Positions 1 to 9,735 are shown, counted from the stretch's first letter. The stretch is DNA of 64,000 nt from Prostheceraeus crozeri (GCA_907163375.1 CAJQUW010012909.1:103727-167726), one strand, 5' to 3'. Numbers and translations: made by a program. The notes: generated by a model not told the origin, from the letters alone.

Positions 1-16
1 GATGTATCTAGAAGTA

Positions 17-539
17 CTAGATAATTAATAATGTAGCTAGACCGTACTTCTGACTCTTAATTAAACTAGTCATAAAAATAAATTCACAATGTAAAAGAAA
101 CAAATCCGCAAGAAGAGGACTGCAATTACCAGCCATAGGAATGCCTCTTACTTGTTGAAAGACTAAACCTCCGAAAGTAACAAAAACTTCACTTATAATG
201 AACTTAATGGCTTCTTTAAATTTATCCTCAGTGAATACGCTATAACCTTGACACCTGACACCAGATAAAAAAATTTTTTTCAAAACCTACATACAAATAT
301 TTCCTATTAGAATCGTTGAAAATTAAGTCGAGCAGGTCGGAAATGTGAGTAATGACATCTTTATGATCCAGATTGGTGTACAAAGTGGAAAAATCGAAAA
401 TTTGTACGTCAAATGCTGTAATGTTTTGAATTTTATTGAGGAATTCAGCGGACGATAATATGCTCCAGTAACAGTTAATACGACTATTACTATGAATTAC
501 TATTACTACAAAAGTACATACAGTGCATGCAAGCAGCAA
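17..539 (-). pseudogene. Penelope-like reverse transcriptase fragment
   Basis: Two overlapping minus-strand frames (539-240, then 283-17) give consecutive parts of one reverse transcriptase. The first holds an FDFSTLYTNL segment, the usual first catalytic-Asp region of Penelope-like elements. The second holds GIPMAGNCSPLLADLF, the G-I-P-M-G-x-x-x-S-P-x-L-A-D motif of the palm. A frameshift separates them and the fragment runs off the left window edge, so the YxDD region and the GIY-YIG endonuclease are not seen. The motif order and wording match Penelope-like elements rather than LTR or LINE enzymes. It is a dead retroelement copy. The exact subfamily is not determined. Confidence 0.7.
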
Positions 540-1388
540 AGTTTATGACTTATTAATTCCTTAGGCCTATAAACCAGAATTCAATCTATTTTTAAAAGTT
601 CTGCAGCTTCTCATGTTGGTGGCCTACTCTTTGCATATAATACACCATTGAAAGAGATTGAAAGCTTTCAAATGATATAGCGTATGTAGTATGTACCCAT
701 TCGATGAAAAAATCCTTATTGCATGCACTTGTATGCAACTGGAAAACTTCAAAGCATTTTTAAAGGACTAAGTTGCCAAGATTCGGAAAACTCTCAAAGT
801 CAAAGTATCTTCCACCTCTCTCCCAGTGCGGAGCTATACCGTTAACCTCGATGAAACGATGGAAGAAGAGACATTGTGGTTAAGTTGCGTTTGCGACGGG
901 ATCGCCTGAAACAGGTAAAGGAGCGCGAAAACAAACCATATGAGGAGAATAGAGACCTCATAGAGTCAAAGAGTAACATCACCCAAGCGAACTTCATGTT
1001 GTCTTCGAATTTATCGAACAGTTAACTTCGTGATAAGGAGACACTAATGCATGTGGAATCCGTAAGTAGCGTAATCCGGAAATTTAGGCTGACAAGGATG
1101 GATGACCTCACTCATCTGAAAATGTTTCAAAGTGGGATTGTCAAGTATGTTGAGCTGCAATTTAATATTTTTTCTCTTTACATCACATTGGATACTCAGT
1201 TTTACAGTATAAATATATATATTTGTCGCAGAGGTGGGAAAATACTATTAGGTAGTGATGACATTGACGTCATAGGTTGACAACTGTAGCTAAAACATTA
1301 TTCAGCGTGGGAGACTCCTATACTCATGCTTGCAAAAGAATTTTGAAAATAAATAAATTTCGAAGGATCAAAATTGTTCTGATTTCAG
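540..1388. other. Non-coding stretch, nothing recognised
   Basis: I see no convincing coding region, RNA gene or repeat pair here. A 77-codon plus-strand frame (1047-1280) has no recognisable motif and is treated as chance. The last bases (1376-1388) are a pyrimidine-rich acceptor ending in CAG that leads into the proposed host exon. Confidence 0.4.
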
Positions 1389-1592
1389 ATCCCACCCTTC
1401 ATTTTTATACAGTGTCTAAACCTCTATTTTTTACTAGATATTGGAAACGTGATCTCTCCGTTCAAAATATGAATATCGAAAGGATAAAAGATGTTCTGTC
1501 AATTTCTCCATCTCACCGTAAAGATTTTGAGATTCGAATGGTCATGGATTGGTTGAGAACCAAAGTAAATATCTTCAAGGATGTAAAAGACA
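1389..1592 (+). CDS. Host exon, lead-in to a cyclic-nucleotide-binding domain (proposed)
   Basis: An open 204-nt block is bounded by a 3' splice site (TTCTGATTTCAG) and a 5' splice site (ACA|GTGAGT). It enters and leaves in phase 1. The encoded peptide ends with WLRTKVNIFKDVKD, resembling the 'WL+xKxxxF+D+' segment that precedes the beta-barrel in cyclic-nucleotide-binding proteins. The matching partner is the 88-nt exon at 54001-54088, which also enters in phase 1 and carries the IREGDIGDW motif typical of the same domain. No other exon is needed between them. The host gene cannot be named: CNBD2-like and Rap-GEF-like proteins are both possible. The family assignment is inference from short motifs. 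Confidence 0.5.
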
Positions 1593-2227
1593 GTGAGTGA
1601 TCATTTCCAATTTCACATATCGAATGCAAACTTTCAACCAACCAGTTTATGAAAATGATATTCTATTGATTTGAAATAATCCTAATAACATTAAAGCTGG
1701 ACTCATTCATGATTCTTATAATACAATGCTATTACAATAAATCTCATCGTATTGTATTTGTATACTTACATGAAGTCTTCAGCAGTGCATACGAACTTTT
1801 GAGTGAGTGAGTGAGCGAACGGAGTTTTCAGCCGTTCACTGGTGAACGCGTGAACTGGGCGAACGGGATATTCCAGCCAGTGGCGAACGCGATTCGATTT
1901 TCGTGCTATTCCGAATCCTGCGACTAATGGCACGATTAATCGAAAATTGTGTGATTCTGAATATTTTGAGATTTTCTTAAATTCAGCGATAAGAAGGATT
2001 GTTAGTTTTGTTATTAATTTAATAATTTTCATTAAAATTGAGACTATGAGAACATAAGTCTTGAGAAGCAATTATCAATAATCCACTATGAAGCATCTAC
2101 TGAAATTTTAATCCTTAATCGTCTTTATTCTTTTTACAACTTTTTGCTTTCGTATTTTTGATATTCCATTATTTTTGATAGTTGAAAAGGGAGTAAAACA
2201 TTTCAACATTTGTAGCCTGAGTAGAAA
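1593..2227. other. Intronic DNA without a recognised gene
   Basis: This is the start of the proposed giant host intron. A weak GAGTGAGTGAGTGAGC simple stretch and loosely repeated GTGAACGCGTGAAC/GCGAACGGG words lie at 1800-1890. No coding or RNA feature is recognised. Confidence 0.4.
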
Positions 2228-2409
2228 ATGATTAAGTGCATTCGCAAATTATGCAGGTACTGTTTTCAAAACCTCTTGCATAAATTGTATTCAATCCACT
2301 CAGACTTTATGGATACATATAGCTTTAAAAATCAGCGGTGCATTATCATAGCAGAATGTCTTGAGACTATTTTCTCAGCTAGAGCTTCTTTTAATCAAGC
2401 GTTAATGCA

Positions 2410-3384
2410 GTGCAATTGGCAACGTACGATATGTCAAAAGCCTTCGATAGAATAAGATCTGACTTGATTATAAGGCGTCTCATGGAAACTCAAGTGCCTC
2501 GTCAATTTATTGCTTGGGTGGCAAACTACTTATTAGACAGACGGCAGTATATTTGCATCGATAATGCCTTAAGTGACATGTCTTGTGCTACGTCAGGAGT
2601 CCCTCAAAGATCAATAATTGGTCCATATCTATTTTTGTTAGTGATGGGATCCTTTGAATCACATAGCAGTGACAATCTACTAATTAAGTTTGCTGATGAT
2701 TGTACTTGGTGTTTCCCATTATGCATGTATGCGGATGGCGACAATGTGCATGTGTTATCAGAGCATCACCGATTTATCAACTGGTGTAAAGATATGGACC
2801 TCACTCTGAACCTATCGAAATGTAAGACAATGTCTGTGAGTAGCAGAAGTTCCTCTAATCCAATTGCTTTAAACGGAGTTCAGCAGGTTTCCTCACTCAA
2901 ACTTTTGGGTGTTACTTTTAGTTCTACTCTATCATGGAAATTGCATTTTGATAATGTGATACTGTCGGCTTCAAGGAAACTGTATGGATTGAGCAAGCTT
3001 AGAAGCTTTGTGACAAAGAGTGATCTCATACGCTTATACAATTCAACTGTAAGGATTTCGCTGGAATATGCTAACCCCTTGTTCACGAACATTACTGCCA
3101 ACGACAAGTCTCGGTTATGCAAAGTTCAAAATCGTTTTCATCGATTGTTATGTGGGACTGATTGTACCAGTGTGTGCCTGCCCTCTTTAGACCTTCGTCG
3201 ACATAAGCAGACATTAAAGCTTTTTCGCAAAAACCTTTCTCCCAAACACGTCCTTCATCGACTTTTGCCGCAGAGATCGACACGAACAAATAGGTTTCTC
3301 TTCCCCATCACAAAAAGTGCATATCGGAGAACTGCTTTTGTCGCTTATTGTGTTTCTTTCTATAATAATGATGTTGTGCGTTAA
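2410..3384 (+). pseudogene. LINE (CR1/L2-like) reverse transcriptase, 5'-truncated
   Basis: About 324 codons cover the RT palm and C-terminus of a non-LTR retrotransposon. Visible motifs are DMSKAFDRI (first catalytic Asp), SGVPQRSIIGPYLFLL (usually SGVPQGS-LGP-LF), FADDCT (the YxDD equivalent), LNLSKCKTM and LLGVTFSSTLSW. The C-terminus (KVQNRFHRLLCG) resembles CR1/L2-type ends. Endonuclease and ORF1 are missing, so this is a classic 5' truncation. The 3' untranslated tail ends near 3460 in a short TTATTATTATT tract, typical of L2/CR1-like insertions. The copy at 54338-56953 shares the C-terminal wording (HRLLCG) and is probably the same broad family. The Q-to-R change within SGVPQ-R-S suggests decay. 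Confidence 0.85.
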
Positions 3385-3465
3385 TGACTTGTACCGACCC
3401 ATTACATATGACTTGTAATTTTGATTTCAATTTGGAAAATATAAACATTTATTATTATTGATGAG
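3385..3465 (+). repeat. LINE 3' UTR and (ATT) tail
   Basis: A short untranslated tail after the RT stop codon ends in AATATAAACATTTATTATTATT. This is the microsatellite-type end expected for a CR1/L2-like LINE and marks the probable 3' boundary of that insertion. Confidence 0.6.
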
Positions 3466-3843
3466 ATATGGTTACATATTCTCTCAAACAGTGAATGATA
3501 AACTAGCATAACTGCTTCACAAAAATAGAATAACCGGGAAAAAACAAACTAGGGTTCCAAAAAATAGAATAATTTTCATGCTTCTCACGAACAAAGCAAT
3601 AAAGTTAGTATTTGGTGGCTGAACCCTTGACGCTGATCACTGCTTGTATTCCCCAGGCACGGAGTCAACTGGGTACACGAGCACGTTCATGAACGATTAG
3701 TGATGTGGGGTTAGTCGAACCACTAAAGATGAGACACTTTGAACATGGTTCATAGTGTCCCATTTCGTATTTTCTTCCATTCATATTCTCTTTTATTGAA
3801 TGAACAAGTAATTTACAAGTTTTGACATGTGATTATGCTACAA

Positions 3844-4004
3844 ATTTATTTCCAGGTGAGGGAAGCCCAAAGAAGAAGAGACTCTTCTGTCAAGAAATGT
3901 CATTCGCCTGACGATGACTGGCTGGGCCGGTCGAAAGGCCTCGCTTATTAAAGCACTATAGCCAACAACGGTGTTTTTCGGGCTTCCCTCACCTGGAAAT
4001 AAAT
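3844..4004 (+). repeat. 25-bp inverted repeat enclosing a Penelope 3' region
   Basis: Bases 3844-3868 and 3980-4004 are perfect reverse complements (core CCAGGTGAGGGAAGCCC). They enclose about 110 bp that include the hammerhead-like motif at 3908-3947. The right arm and the sequence after it (GGTTCACTCTAGTCCATT...) have a diverged counterpart at 58700-58755 after a Penelope coding fragment, so this is Penelope terminal sequence. Confidence 0.6.
3908..3947 (+). ncRNA. Hammerhead-ribozyme-like motif in Penelope 3' region
   Basis: The block reads CTGACGA, a 7-bp stem-loop (GACTGGC-TGG-GCCGGTC), GAAA, a 3-bp stem (GGC/GCT) and then TTA. That is the order of a type-I hammerhead core (CUGANGA, stem II, GAAA, stem III, NUH). 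The second copy at 58637-58676 changes two stem II pairs while keeping pairing. Penelope-like elements are known to carry hammerhead motifs. I cannot see a clear stem I, and there is one extra base between CTGACGA and stem II, so activity is uncertain. Confidence 0.45.
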
Positions 4005-4477
4005 ATGGTTCACTCTAGTCCATTATTTGCTGGAATGCTAGAAATTGCTCAACAATGCTATCAAATTGACTATTTAGAAATGTTTGAGCAGCTTATAATT
4101 CGTTTTTTTGTGCGCTGTAATTCTTTTCGATAATAAATCACCAGGGTAACATGGCGAAGAATCAACATTGATAGAAATTAATTGATGAGGTGATATAAAT
4201 CAGTGTTCTCAATCAAAATGATGTGAGTTTGAATACACTGGAACCTCCATTGCCGGTCAAACAAATTGAATTATTATAAATGCTTCTTACTTTGGTTTTT
4301 GACAATTTCTCAGTTTTTGTCTAGGCCTACTCGTGTCTTACATATGTCTACATATGCAATTCTCAATGCCTACAGACATGCTCTTGTTGATCACAATGAT
4401 AAATGTGATATTGTGCATCAATACATTTATCTTACGAATACTCTTCTATTATGAATAATGCTATTAATCTTAGAACT

Positions 4478-4483
4478 TTGATG
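4478..4483. repeat. Target-site duplication, left (TTGATG)
   Basis: Identical to 22706-22711 immediately outside the right end; six bases is the Polinton-typical length. Confidence 0.9.
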
Positions 4484-4931
4484 AGTAGTATATAGTGTGA
4501 CATCCGGCGCGACGCTTCGCTTCGCTTTGCTTCGCTTCGCTTGCGCCGGATGTCACACTTTTGCGGGTTTTTTCAAAAAATCAAAATTTCAAAAATTTCA
4601 AAAATTTAGGTAGACTTCAAATTTCACATGGCCGAAGGTCGAAGGGCGAAAATTTAAGCGTTTTTAAAAATACCCAATTTTCAAATTTTTCAAAATCTCA
4701 AAATTTGAGAATTACAATTTTACACCCGCCCTTAAAATCATGACCGTTCCAGGACACCGAAAAAATCATAAAAGTTAAGAATCTCAAAATTTGAGAATTA
4801 CAATTTTCACCCCCAAAATCATGACCGTTCAAGGACAGCGAAAATCATAAAAGTTGAGAATTTCAAATTCATGAATTTTATCCATCTTTCAGGTTTTTAA
4901 AATATATCATGTGACTAATAATATTTCTTTA
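4484..4931. repeat. Left terminal inverted repeat of Polinton 1
   Basis: This region matches the reverse complement of about 22207-22705. It opens with a perfect hairpin: 17-bp arms 4494-4510 and 4543-4559 around a loop of CGCTT-type pentamers. Inside are two degenerate copies of a module with 'ATCATGACCGTTCCAGGACA', also found in the Polinton at 60.7 kb. The repeat runs directly into a decayed 5' end of the membrane-protein gene. Confidence 0.9.
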
Positions 4932-4935
4932 ATAG

Positions 4936-5010
4936 GGGAAGAAACAAAAGTGGAAGAAACAGCAAGAATATATCCTTCAATATCATATGAACGTAGTTCT
5001 GCTACCCCCT
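4936..5010 (+). pseudogene. Decayed 5' end of the Polinton membrane-protein gene
   Basis: Directly inside the left terminal repeat about 25 codons match the start of the gene at 19083-19802 (EETK-EETARIYPS-SYERSS). The start codon is changed from ATGGAAGAA to AGGGGAAGAA and the match ends at TAGTTCTGCT. In the Polinton at 61 kb the intact gene sits exactly here, so this is a remnant of an original terminal gene. Confidence 0.8.
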
Positions 5011-5056
5011 CCCTTCTGTCTTCTAGGGGTCCCTTAAGAAATTTTTTTATTATAAA

Positions 5057-5542
5057 ATGAGCAACATAAATAAGTTTTTTAAATTATATGGAACGCAAAC
5101 TACGACAAATTTCGACCTAAAGAAAATGGCAAATGAATTAGGAATAAAGAATTTTCATGTTCTAATGAGAGACGAATTACAATTCCTAAAAAATAAGCCA
5201 ACAGGAACCTTCAGTTCCCGGAACAAAGTTCCATCAATAACTGTAAATTTCGTAACCAATCTCCATACGTCAGATGAAAAAGGCGTACATTGGTCAGCAG
5301 GTATGTCTAATAAAAATGGAGATAATTACTATTTTGACTCATACGGTCTTCCACCTACAAACGAAGTTAAAAAATTACTTGAAAATGGAACTTATAATAC
5401 ATTTCAAATTCAAAAACCGGGAACTACTTACTGTGGTCAATTATGTCTTTATGTTTTATTTAAATTACAAAAAGGAGTATCATTTCTTGATATTATGTTA
5501 GAATTGAATAATAAAAATAATAATAATAATAATGATAATTAA
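5057..5542 (+). CDS. PRO: Adenain-like cysteine protease (virion maturation)
   Basis: A 161-residue protein with the catalytic layout of the adenovirus/Polinton protease family. The His is in GVHWSAG (H78), an acidic partner in YYFDSYG (D94), and the Cys in TTYCGQLC (C126) with Q119 seven residues before it, the same Gln-Cys spacing as in adenain. In this family the enzyme cleaves capsid precursors, often after small residues next to Gly-Gly, and the neighbouring pX-like product has such a site. The C-terminus is an Asn run from an AAT repeat. It is the only plus-strand gene of the left half and nearly abuts the convergent integrase. A hairpin GGAAC-AAA-GTTCC (5220-5232) lies inside the coding sequence, encoding part of SRNKVPS. 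Confidence 0.9.
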   Translation: MSNINKFFKLYGTQTTTNFDLKKMANELGIKNFHVLMRDELQFLKNKPTGTFSSRNKVPSITVNFVTNLHTSDEKGVHWSAGMSNKNGDNYYFDSYGLPPTNEVKKLLENGTYNTFQIQKPGTTYCGQLCLYVLFKLQKGVSFLDIMLELNNKNNNNNNDN

Positions 5543-5546
5543 AAAG

Positions 5547-6869
5547 CTAAAGCTCAGTTCGTTGTAATTCATTTTGATAAAAACGACCTCTGATATCCTC
5601 ATTATCTAAATCTTTAATTTCATAAGTAAACGGATAACTTTGATTTATTTTAGAAATTTCAAATATCTCTTTCGTCCAGTATCCGACGAAGCCTTTTTCA
5701 AATTTATTCTTATATTTAAATATTCTAACTCTATCTCCAATTTTAAATTTCGGCTTAAGTTTCTGCAAATTCGGATTACTCTCATTCAAATTATTATTCT
5801 CGAATATTTTTTTTCTTATCAAATCAGGGTCGACAGAAGCATTCTTTGGAGTTTCTTCAATACCAGAATGAACTTTATTATTGTACTGCTCTACAACTCC
5901 TGGTAATATCCTCAACCATTTCTGATTTCCTTGCTGAGTAAACTTTTTGAAAATTTTATTTTTTAACGTCCGATTAAATCTTTCTATCACTACAGCTTTT
6001 CCAGCGTTTTCAGTTGAATAAACAATTTCAAATAGTGGCTGAACGTTTCTGTTATAAAATTCCGATCCTTTATCAACAAACAATTTTTTTGGCTTTCTAT
6101 TACTTTCTTTAAAGATTTCTTCAAACGCATATTTAACTGAAAGACCACTTTTATTTTTTAAAGGCTTTACCCAAGCATATCGTGTATATAAATCTATAAC
6201 GGTCAATGCGTATTTGTAGTCCCTTTCATTCGGCATATGAATAAGATCAGCACTCCAAATATCATCTTTATTAAATACTTTTACTTTCAATAAATATTTA
6301 GGCCTTCTGTATTCTTTATGAATTTCGGAGGCGTAGGTTCGAGCGTTGCTCTCAGACAGCTTTGCTGTCGTTTCATTTAAACCCTGACCGAATAATATTT
6401 TAGCTTGTAAAGCTTTCTTAACAAACATTCTTTCAATTTTTTCTCTAAATGTAGGATTTTGAATACTATCTAATTCTTGAATCATCTTCTTATCAGCTGC
6501 ATGTCGAGAACTTAGATCATGATTTCGATAAGCTAAATCATCCCTGTAAGCTGCGGCATCTACTCTATTTATTGGTTCTTCACCTGGTTTCGGATTATTA
6601 TTCTCATCTAGTCTTATATCTAATCGAGTTCCTGGACCAGTATATGAATGACCAGGAAGATGTTTTTCTTTCGAATATTTACTCCAAATAAATCCAGGAA
6701 AGTTTTCTAATGTTTTTTGTATGTCACCACCGAAGTGGTATGGAACTTTGTTCTTGTCACCTCCAATATGCTGACAATTTGAGTTTTTATTTTTGCTTAA
6801 TAGATAATTCAATAAATCTAAATTAGAAATTTTTAATTTAGTTAAATTTTCGGAATTTGTAGAATTCAT
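5547..6869 (-). CDS. INT: Polinton integrase with N-terminal phospholipase A2-like region
   Basis: 440 residues. The C-terminal half is a retrovirus-type integrase: D208 in WSADLIH, D266 in LFVDKGSEF and E296 in VVIERFNRTLK, followed by a basic beta-rich tail (KFKIGDRVRIFKYK) like the SH3/chromo-like ends of these enzymes. It should carry out terminal-repeat strand transfer. The spacing from D266 to E296 is only 29 residues; about 35 is usual, so the core may be shortened. Residues 70-130 look like a phospholipase A2-like domain of parvovirus VP1 type: a calcium-loop motif YTGPG (76-80), VDAAA, then DDLAY where HDxxY is expected, and AD at 125-126. The catalytic His is replaced. A hairpin-rich insert at 6343-6375 encodes residues ~165-178. 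Confidence 0.88.
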   Translation of the reverse strand: MNSTNSENLTKLKISNLDLLNYLLSKNKNSNCQHIGGDKNKVPYHFGGDIQKTLENFPGFIWSKYSKEKHLPGHSYTGPGTRLDIRLDENNNPKPGEEPINRVDAAAYRDDLAYRNHDLSSRHAADKKMIQELDSIQNPTFREKIERMFVKKALQAKILFGQGLNETTAKLSESNARTYASEIHKEYRRPKYLLKVKVFNKDDIWSADLIHMPNERDYKYALTVIDLYTRYAWVKPLKNKSGLSVKYAFEEIFKESNRKPKKLFVDKGSEFYNRNVQPLFEIVYSTENAGKAVVIERFNRTLKNKIFKKFTQQGNQKWLRILPGVVEQYNNKVHSGIEETPKNASVDPDLIRKKIFENNNLNESNPNLQKLKPKFKIGDRVRIFKYKNKFEKGFVGYWTKEIFEISKINQSYPFTYEIKDLDNEDIRGRFYQNELQRTEL

Positions 6870-6939
6870 TTTAAAAGATAAAAAAAATTAAAAAGATAAA
6901 ATAAATGTTTTACCTTATGGACCAAAAGTCCTGAGGTTA

Positions 6940-7422
6940 TTACCGAATCATACTAGGACTTAGATATATTCCAGAACCATCCTTAGTTTCTTTAATTTCA
7001 ATTAAATCATCAACATTGTGGAGAATATTTTTAAGAACTCGTTTTCCTTCATCAACTAATTTTAATTTACTAATAAAATTATCTACTACTCCTTCACCCC
7101 TAGCAACTTTCTCTAACTCTCTATTATGTCGTTTTTGTTCTTCTAATGCTGCCTTCTCTGATTTATTTTTATTTACTGCTTGGACAATACCAGCTGTCCC
7201 ACCTGCAACACTTCCTGCTGCAGCTATGCCACCTATTATTAGTGGAATTAATGGGAGAATCCCGCCATTCTTTTCTTCTTGTAATTGAATATTCTCTATC
7301 ATTGGTTTACTTATGTAATACTTTTTTTTGTTAATCGTAATAGTTTTAGGGGTATTTTTGTCAACAATATTACGTAATTTTAATTCAACAGTTTTATTAT
7401 TATTACTTTTCGCTTGCGACAT
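6940..7422 (-). CDS. pX-like virion peptide precursor
   Basis: 160 residues. The centre (about 53-82) is GGILPLIPLIIGGIAAAGSV..., a glycine/alanine-rich hydrophobic segment preceded by a Gly-Gly, a hallmark of the adenovirus pX / Polinton-adintovirus X-like proteins. The Gly-Gly is a plausible cleavage site for the adenain-like protease of the same element. A basic N-terminus (KSNNNK...KKKYYI) and a charged C-terminal helix flank it. In adenovirus, pX is a core peptide; in adintoviruses the role is inferred. Family assignment rests on the hydrophobic motif and gene position next to the capsid gene. Confidence 0.6.
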   Translation of the reverse strand: MSQAKSNNNKTVELKLRNIVDKNTPKTITINKKKYYISKPMIENIQLQEEKNGGILPLIPLIIGGIAAAGSVAGGTAGIVQAVNKNKSEKAALEEQKRHNRELEKVARGEGVVDNFISKLKLVDEGKRVLKNILHNVDDLIEIKETKDGSGIYLSPSMIR

Positions 7423-7621
7423 TTTTAATAAAAAAATTTTAAGTTATCAAAAATTTTAATCTATTCTAGTTATGAATAAATTATAAGTTAAGAATTTTTT
7501 TAATCTATTCTAGTTATGAAAAATTTTAAGTTACCAAAAAATTTTAAGTTACCAAAAATTTTAATCTATTCTAGTTATGAAAAAATTTTAATTAACTTAT
7601 CGGAGCGAAGCTCCTCTGGCT
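7423..7621. repeat. Tandem A/T-rich spacer repeats
   Basis: The spacer holds irregular tandem copies of TTTTAATCTATTCTAGTTATGAA and ends with a double hairpin: GGAGC-GAA-GCTCC followed by GGCT-TTA-GCC (7603-7627), overlapping the last codons of the capsid gene. The spacers between Polinton genes each have their own such repeat. Confidence 0.7.
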
Positions 7622-8955
7622 TTAGCCTATCCTTACCATCTTTCCATTAAGAATTTCAATAGAATATTTTACATCTTCTAGCAATAAACCATAAGCCATC
7701 AATGAAGTTGTGGAATCTTTCTTTTCAATATTAATTGTTACATCACAACCATTTTTAATAATATCTTCAGATTGTGCACTTAAATCGAAACAGAAAATTG
7801 GATATAAATGTCTCCAATCTCCAGGAGTTAATTGTGGTTCAACTCCAAATTCTGTACAAAGTTTTCGATAACAATCATATCCTTCCATAAATTGATTATT
7901 GGTATCATCGAATCTTAATGGATCAATTGGATATCGAGTTTGATTTAATGAAACTTGTAAACTTCGAATTGTATTAATATGAAAAATATTATTGTTCTTA
8001 TCAAAACTTGGAGAATTATTTCTTTGAAATGTTAGTAATAAATATCTTGGGGTATTCGCAGTTCTAGTAAAATGCCAGTTAAATCTTTGTTCGGAAAAAG
8101 TTACTGAACTAGCAGTACGCTTTAGAAAATTTACTGGAATTGGTTTGTTAGTATTTAATCTTTTTGCAATAGCTGTTTCAACCTCTAAACTAGGAGTAAT
8201 ATGCGTAATCCACCATTCAAGTCTATCAATTTTTAAATATGCTTTTTTCCCAGTCTTACCAAAAAAGATTAATTCATTATTTGCCGTACGATGAATTATT
8301 AATTTAAATTTAAATTGATATGATATTTTGTCATAATCTAAGTATCCGAATAATGGAGACAATGACCAATTTACTGTCTGCTTACTTTTCTTGTTAAATT
8401 CACGTCTTTCTTTATATGCATCATTATTTGTTTTATTTAAATGTTTTGCAATATTTTCTACATCTTTCGCAATTCCTGCTGCATCTGTTCCAGCGTGAGT
8501 TAAATCATCAACAATTATACCATCATTAGTATCAGGAAACCAACCTCGATTTCATACTTTTTATTATTTTCACCAATTGTTATAAATCTAAGCATTGTAT
8601 CAATTACACCTGGGGAATCACTTATTGTTTCTATATTTTGAGTTGCAACATCTAAACGCATTTGTGTAAATAATCTTGGAAAAAAATTATTTTCTAGTGT
8701 AATATTATCGGTATCTGGTAATGGTGTTGTAAAATTAGCATCACTATATAAAGAATATTCACAGTGTAAAAATGAATCAGGTAAATATAAATAACTCTGC
8801 TGATTATCAACTTCAAAAATTAAATCACCTCCAGTATTTACTCTACTGGAAGATCCGGGATTCATAGCAATTCTTATATAGTCATTCTTTTTTTGATTGT
8901 AACTGACGAACGGAGGATCGTCTAATCTAAATTTATTTTCGATAAGCGAAGACAT
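7622..8955 (-). pseudogene. MCP: Major capsid protein, split by one frameshift
   Basis: Two minus-strand frames form the double-jelly-roll major capsid protein. The N-terminal part is 8955-8515 (146 codons, FRLDDPPFVSYNQ..., LYLPDSFLHCEYSLY) and the C-terminal part ends at 7622 (..., LEWWITHITPSL, FNWHFTRT, GDWRHLYPIFCFDLS). The frame changes once near 8545-8550 and is then open without stops. Total length (about 440 codons), order and the closing LLLEDVKYSIEILNG fit Polinton/adintovirus capsid proteins. The single shift could be a true inactivating indel or a sequence error; either way as written it cannot make one full-length protein. It lies between the pX-like and pVI-like genes on the same strand. 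Confidence 0.85.
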
Positions 8956-9081
8956 TTTTATAAAAAATTATTTGACTTTTTGTTTTTTCTCACAGACAGA
9001 AAAAATTCTGCTAAAATAGTTTTACTAAAAAAAATTTTACTAAAAAATTTTACTAAAAAAAATTTTACTAAAAAATATATT
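8956..9081. repeat. TTTTACTAAAAAA tandem spacer
   Basis: Several irregular copies of TTTTACTAAAAAA separate the capsid gene from the next gene. No coding content. Confidence 0.7.
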
Positions 9082-9603
9082 TTAGAATTTTGCTAGACCA
9101 GCTCCGCTACAGCTTTGCTGGTTAAACCGAAGGTTGCTACTCACGCCATTTCCTCTTATTTCTTCAATTGTTTTTTCATTATGTTTACTATCACCCTCTA
9201 CAGCTATGTTAGCAATTTTATTTTTTGTTTCATCTGAAAGTTTTTTTAATTTTTTTAGTTCTTCAGAATCATTCCTAAGTTTACGAATAGCTTCTAGTTG
9301 TTTTAATTCGTTTTGAGACTTAACAGCATTTGATATTGCACTAGCTGTACTACCTATAGCAGCTGCTCCTTTTGCAGCAGATGTAATCAAATCTTTATTA
9401 TTTTTAATTAAGTTAACGATACTACCAATACCAGAAAAGATGCCATCTCCTTCTTTTTGGACGGCACCTGCGGTGCCTAGGAACTTTTGTGTTCCGACAG
9501 TTTCTACACTATCATAATGGTACACAGGTTTCATAGATGGTTCATGAGCAATTTTATTATTTGATGCAAAATGTTTAAGATTGTGTTTATAAATTATAGG
9601 CAT
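9082..9603 (-). CDS. pVI-like minor virion protein (tentative)
   Basis: 173 residues. Residues ~52-95 (GDGIFSGIGSIVNLIKNN... GAAAIGSTASAISNAVKS) are a Gly/Ala/Ser-rich amphipathic region, followed by a charged coiled-coil-like stretch (LKQLEAIRKLRND SEELKKLKK). This resembles adenovirus pVI-type membrane-lytic/minor capsid proteins, which in Polintons sit next to the major capsid gene, as here. A palindrome GGCACC-TGC-GGTGCC (9459-9473) is inside the frame (LGTAGAV) and another hairpin (CCAGC...GCTGG, 9099-9121) encodes the C-terminal SCSGAG, so hairpin insertions appear tolerated. Function is inferred from composition and position. Confidence 0.5.
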   Translation of the reverse strand: MPIIYKHNLKHFASNNKIAHEPSMKPVYHYDSVETVGTQKFLGTAGAVQKEGDGIFSGIGSIVNLIKNNKDLITSAAKGAAAIGSTASAISNAVKSQNELKQLEAIRKLRNDSEELKKLKKLSDETKNKIANIAVEGDSKHNEKTIEEIRGNGVSSNLRFNQQSCSGAGLAKF

Positions 9604-9654
9604 TTTTTAGGATTAAATTTGACTTTTGGGAAAAAATATTTACGATCGGCTAAA

Positions 9655-9720
9655 ACCTCGAGGAGCTTCGCTCCGATTGGTTAGTAACCTGAGGAGCTTC
9701 GCTCCGATCGGCTAAAGCCT
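9655..9720. repeat. Cluster of double-hairpin elements
   Basis: Between two genes lie GGAGC-TTC-GCTCC twice (9670-9682 and 9693-9705 approximately), GGTTA-G-TAACC, and GGCT-AAA-GCC. The pairing of a TTC-loop hairpin with an AAA/TTA-loop hairpin is the same as at 7603-7627 in the opposite orientation. Confidence 0.75.
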
Positions 9721-9735
9721 CTGAACAAAGTTCTA

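Noticed and set aside
1047..1280. 77-codon frame as a small gene
   Set aside because: No motif, low complexity in places, no splice or promoter context.
3590..3680. Possible Tc1-like transposon edge (GTGGCTGAACCCTTGACGC wording)
   Set aside because: It recalls dispersed DNA-transposon sequence, but I could not find matching inverted ends or a coding remnant.
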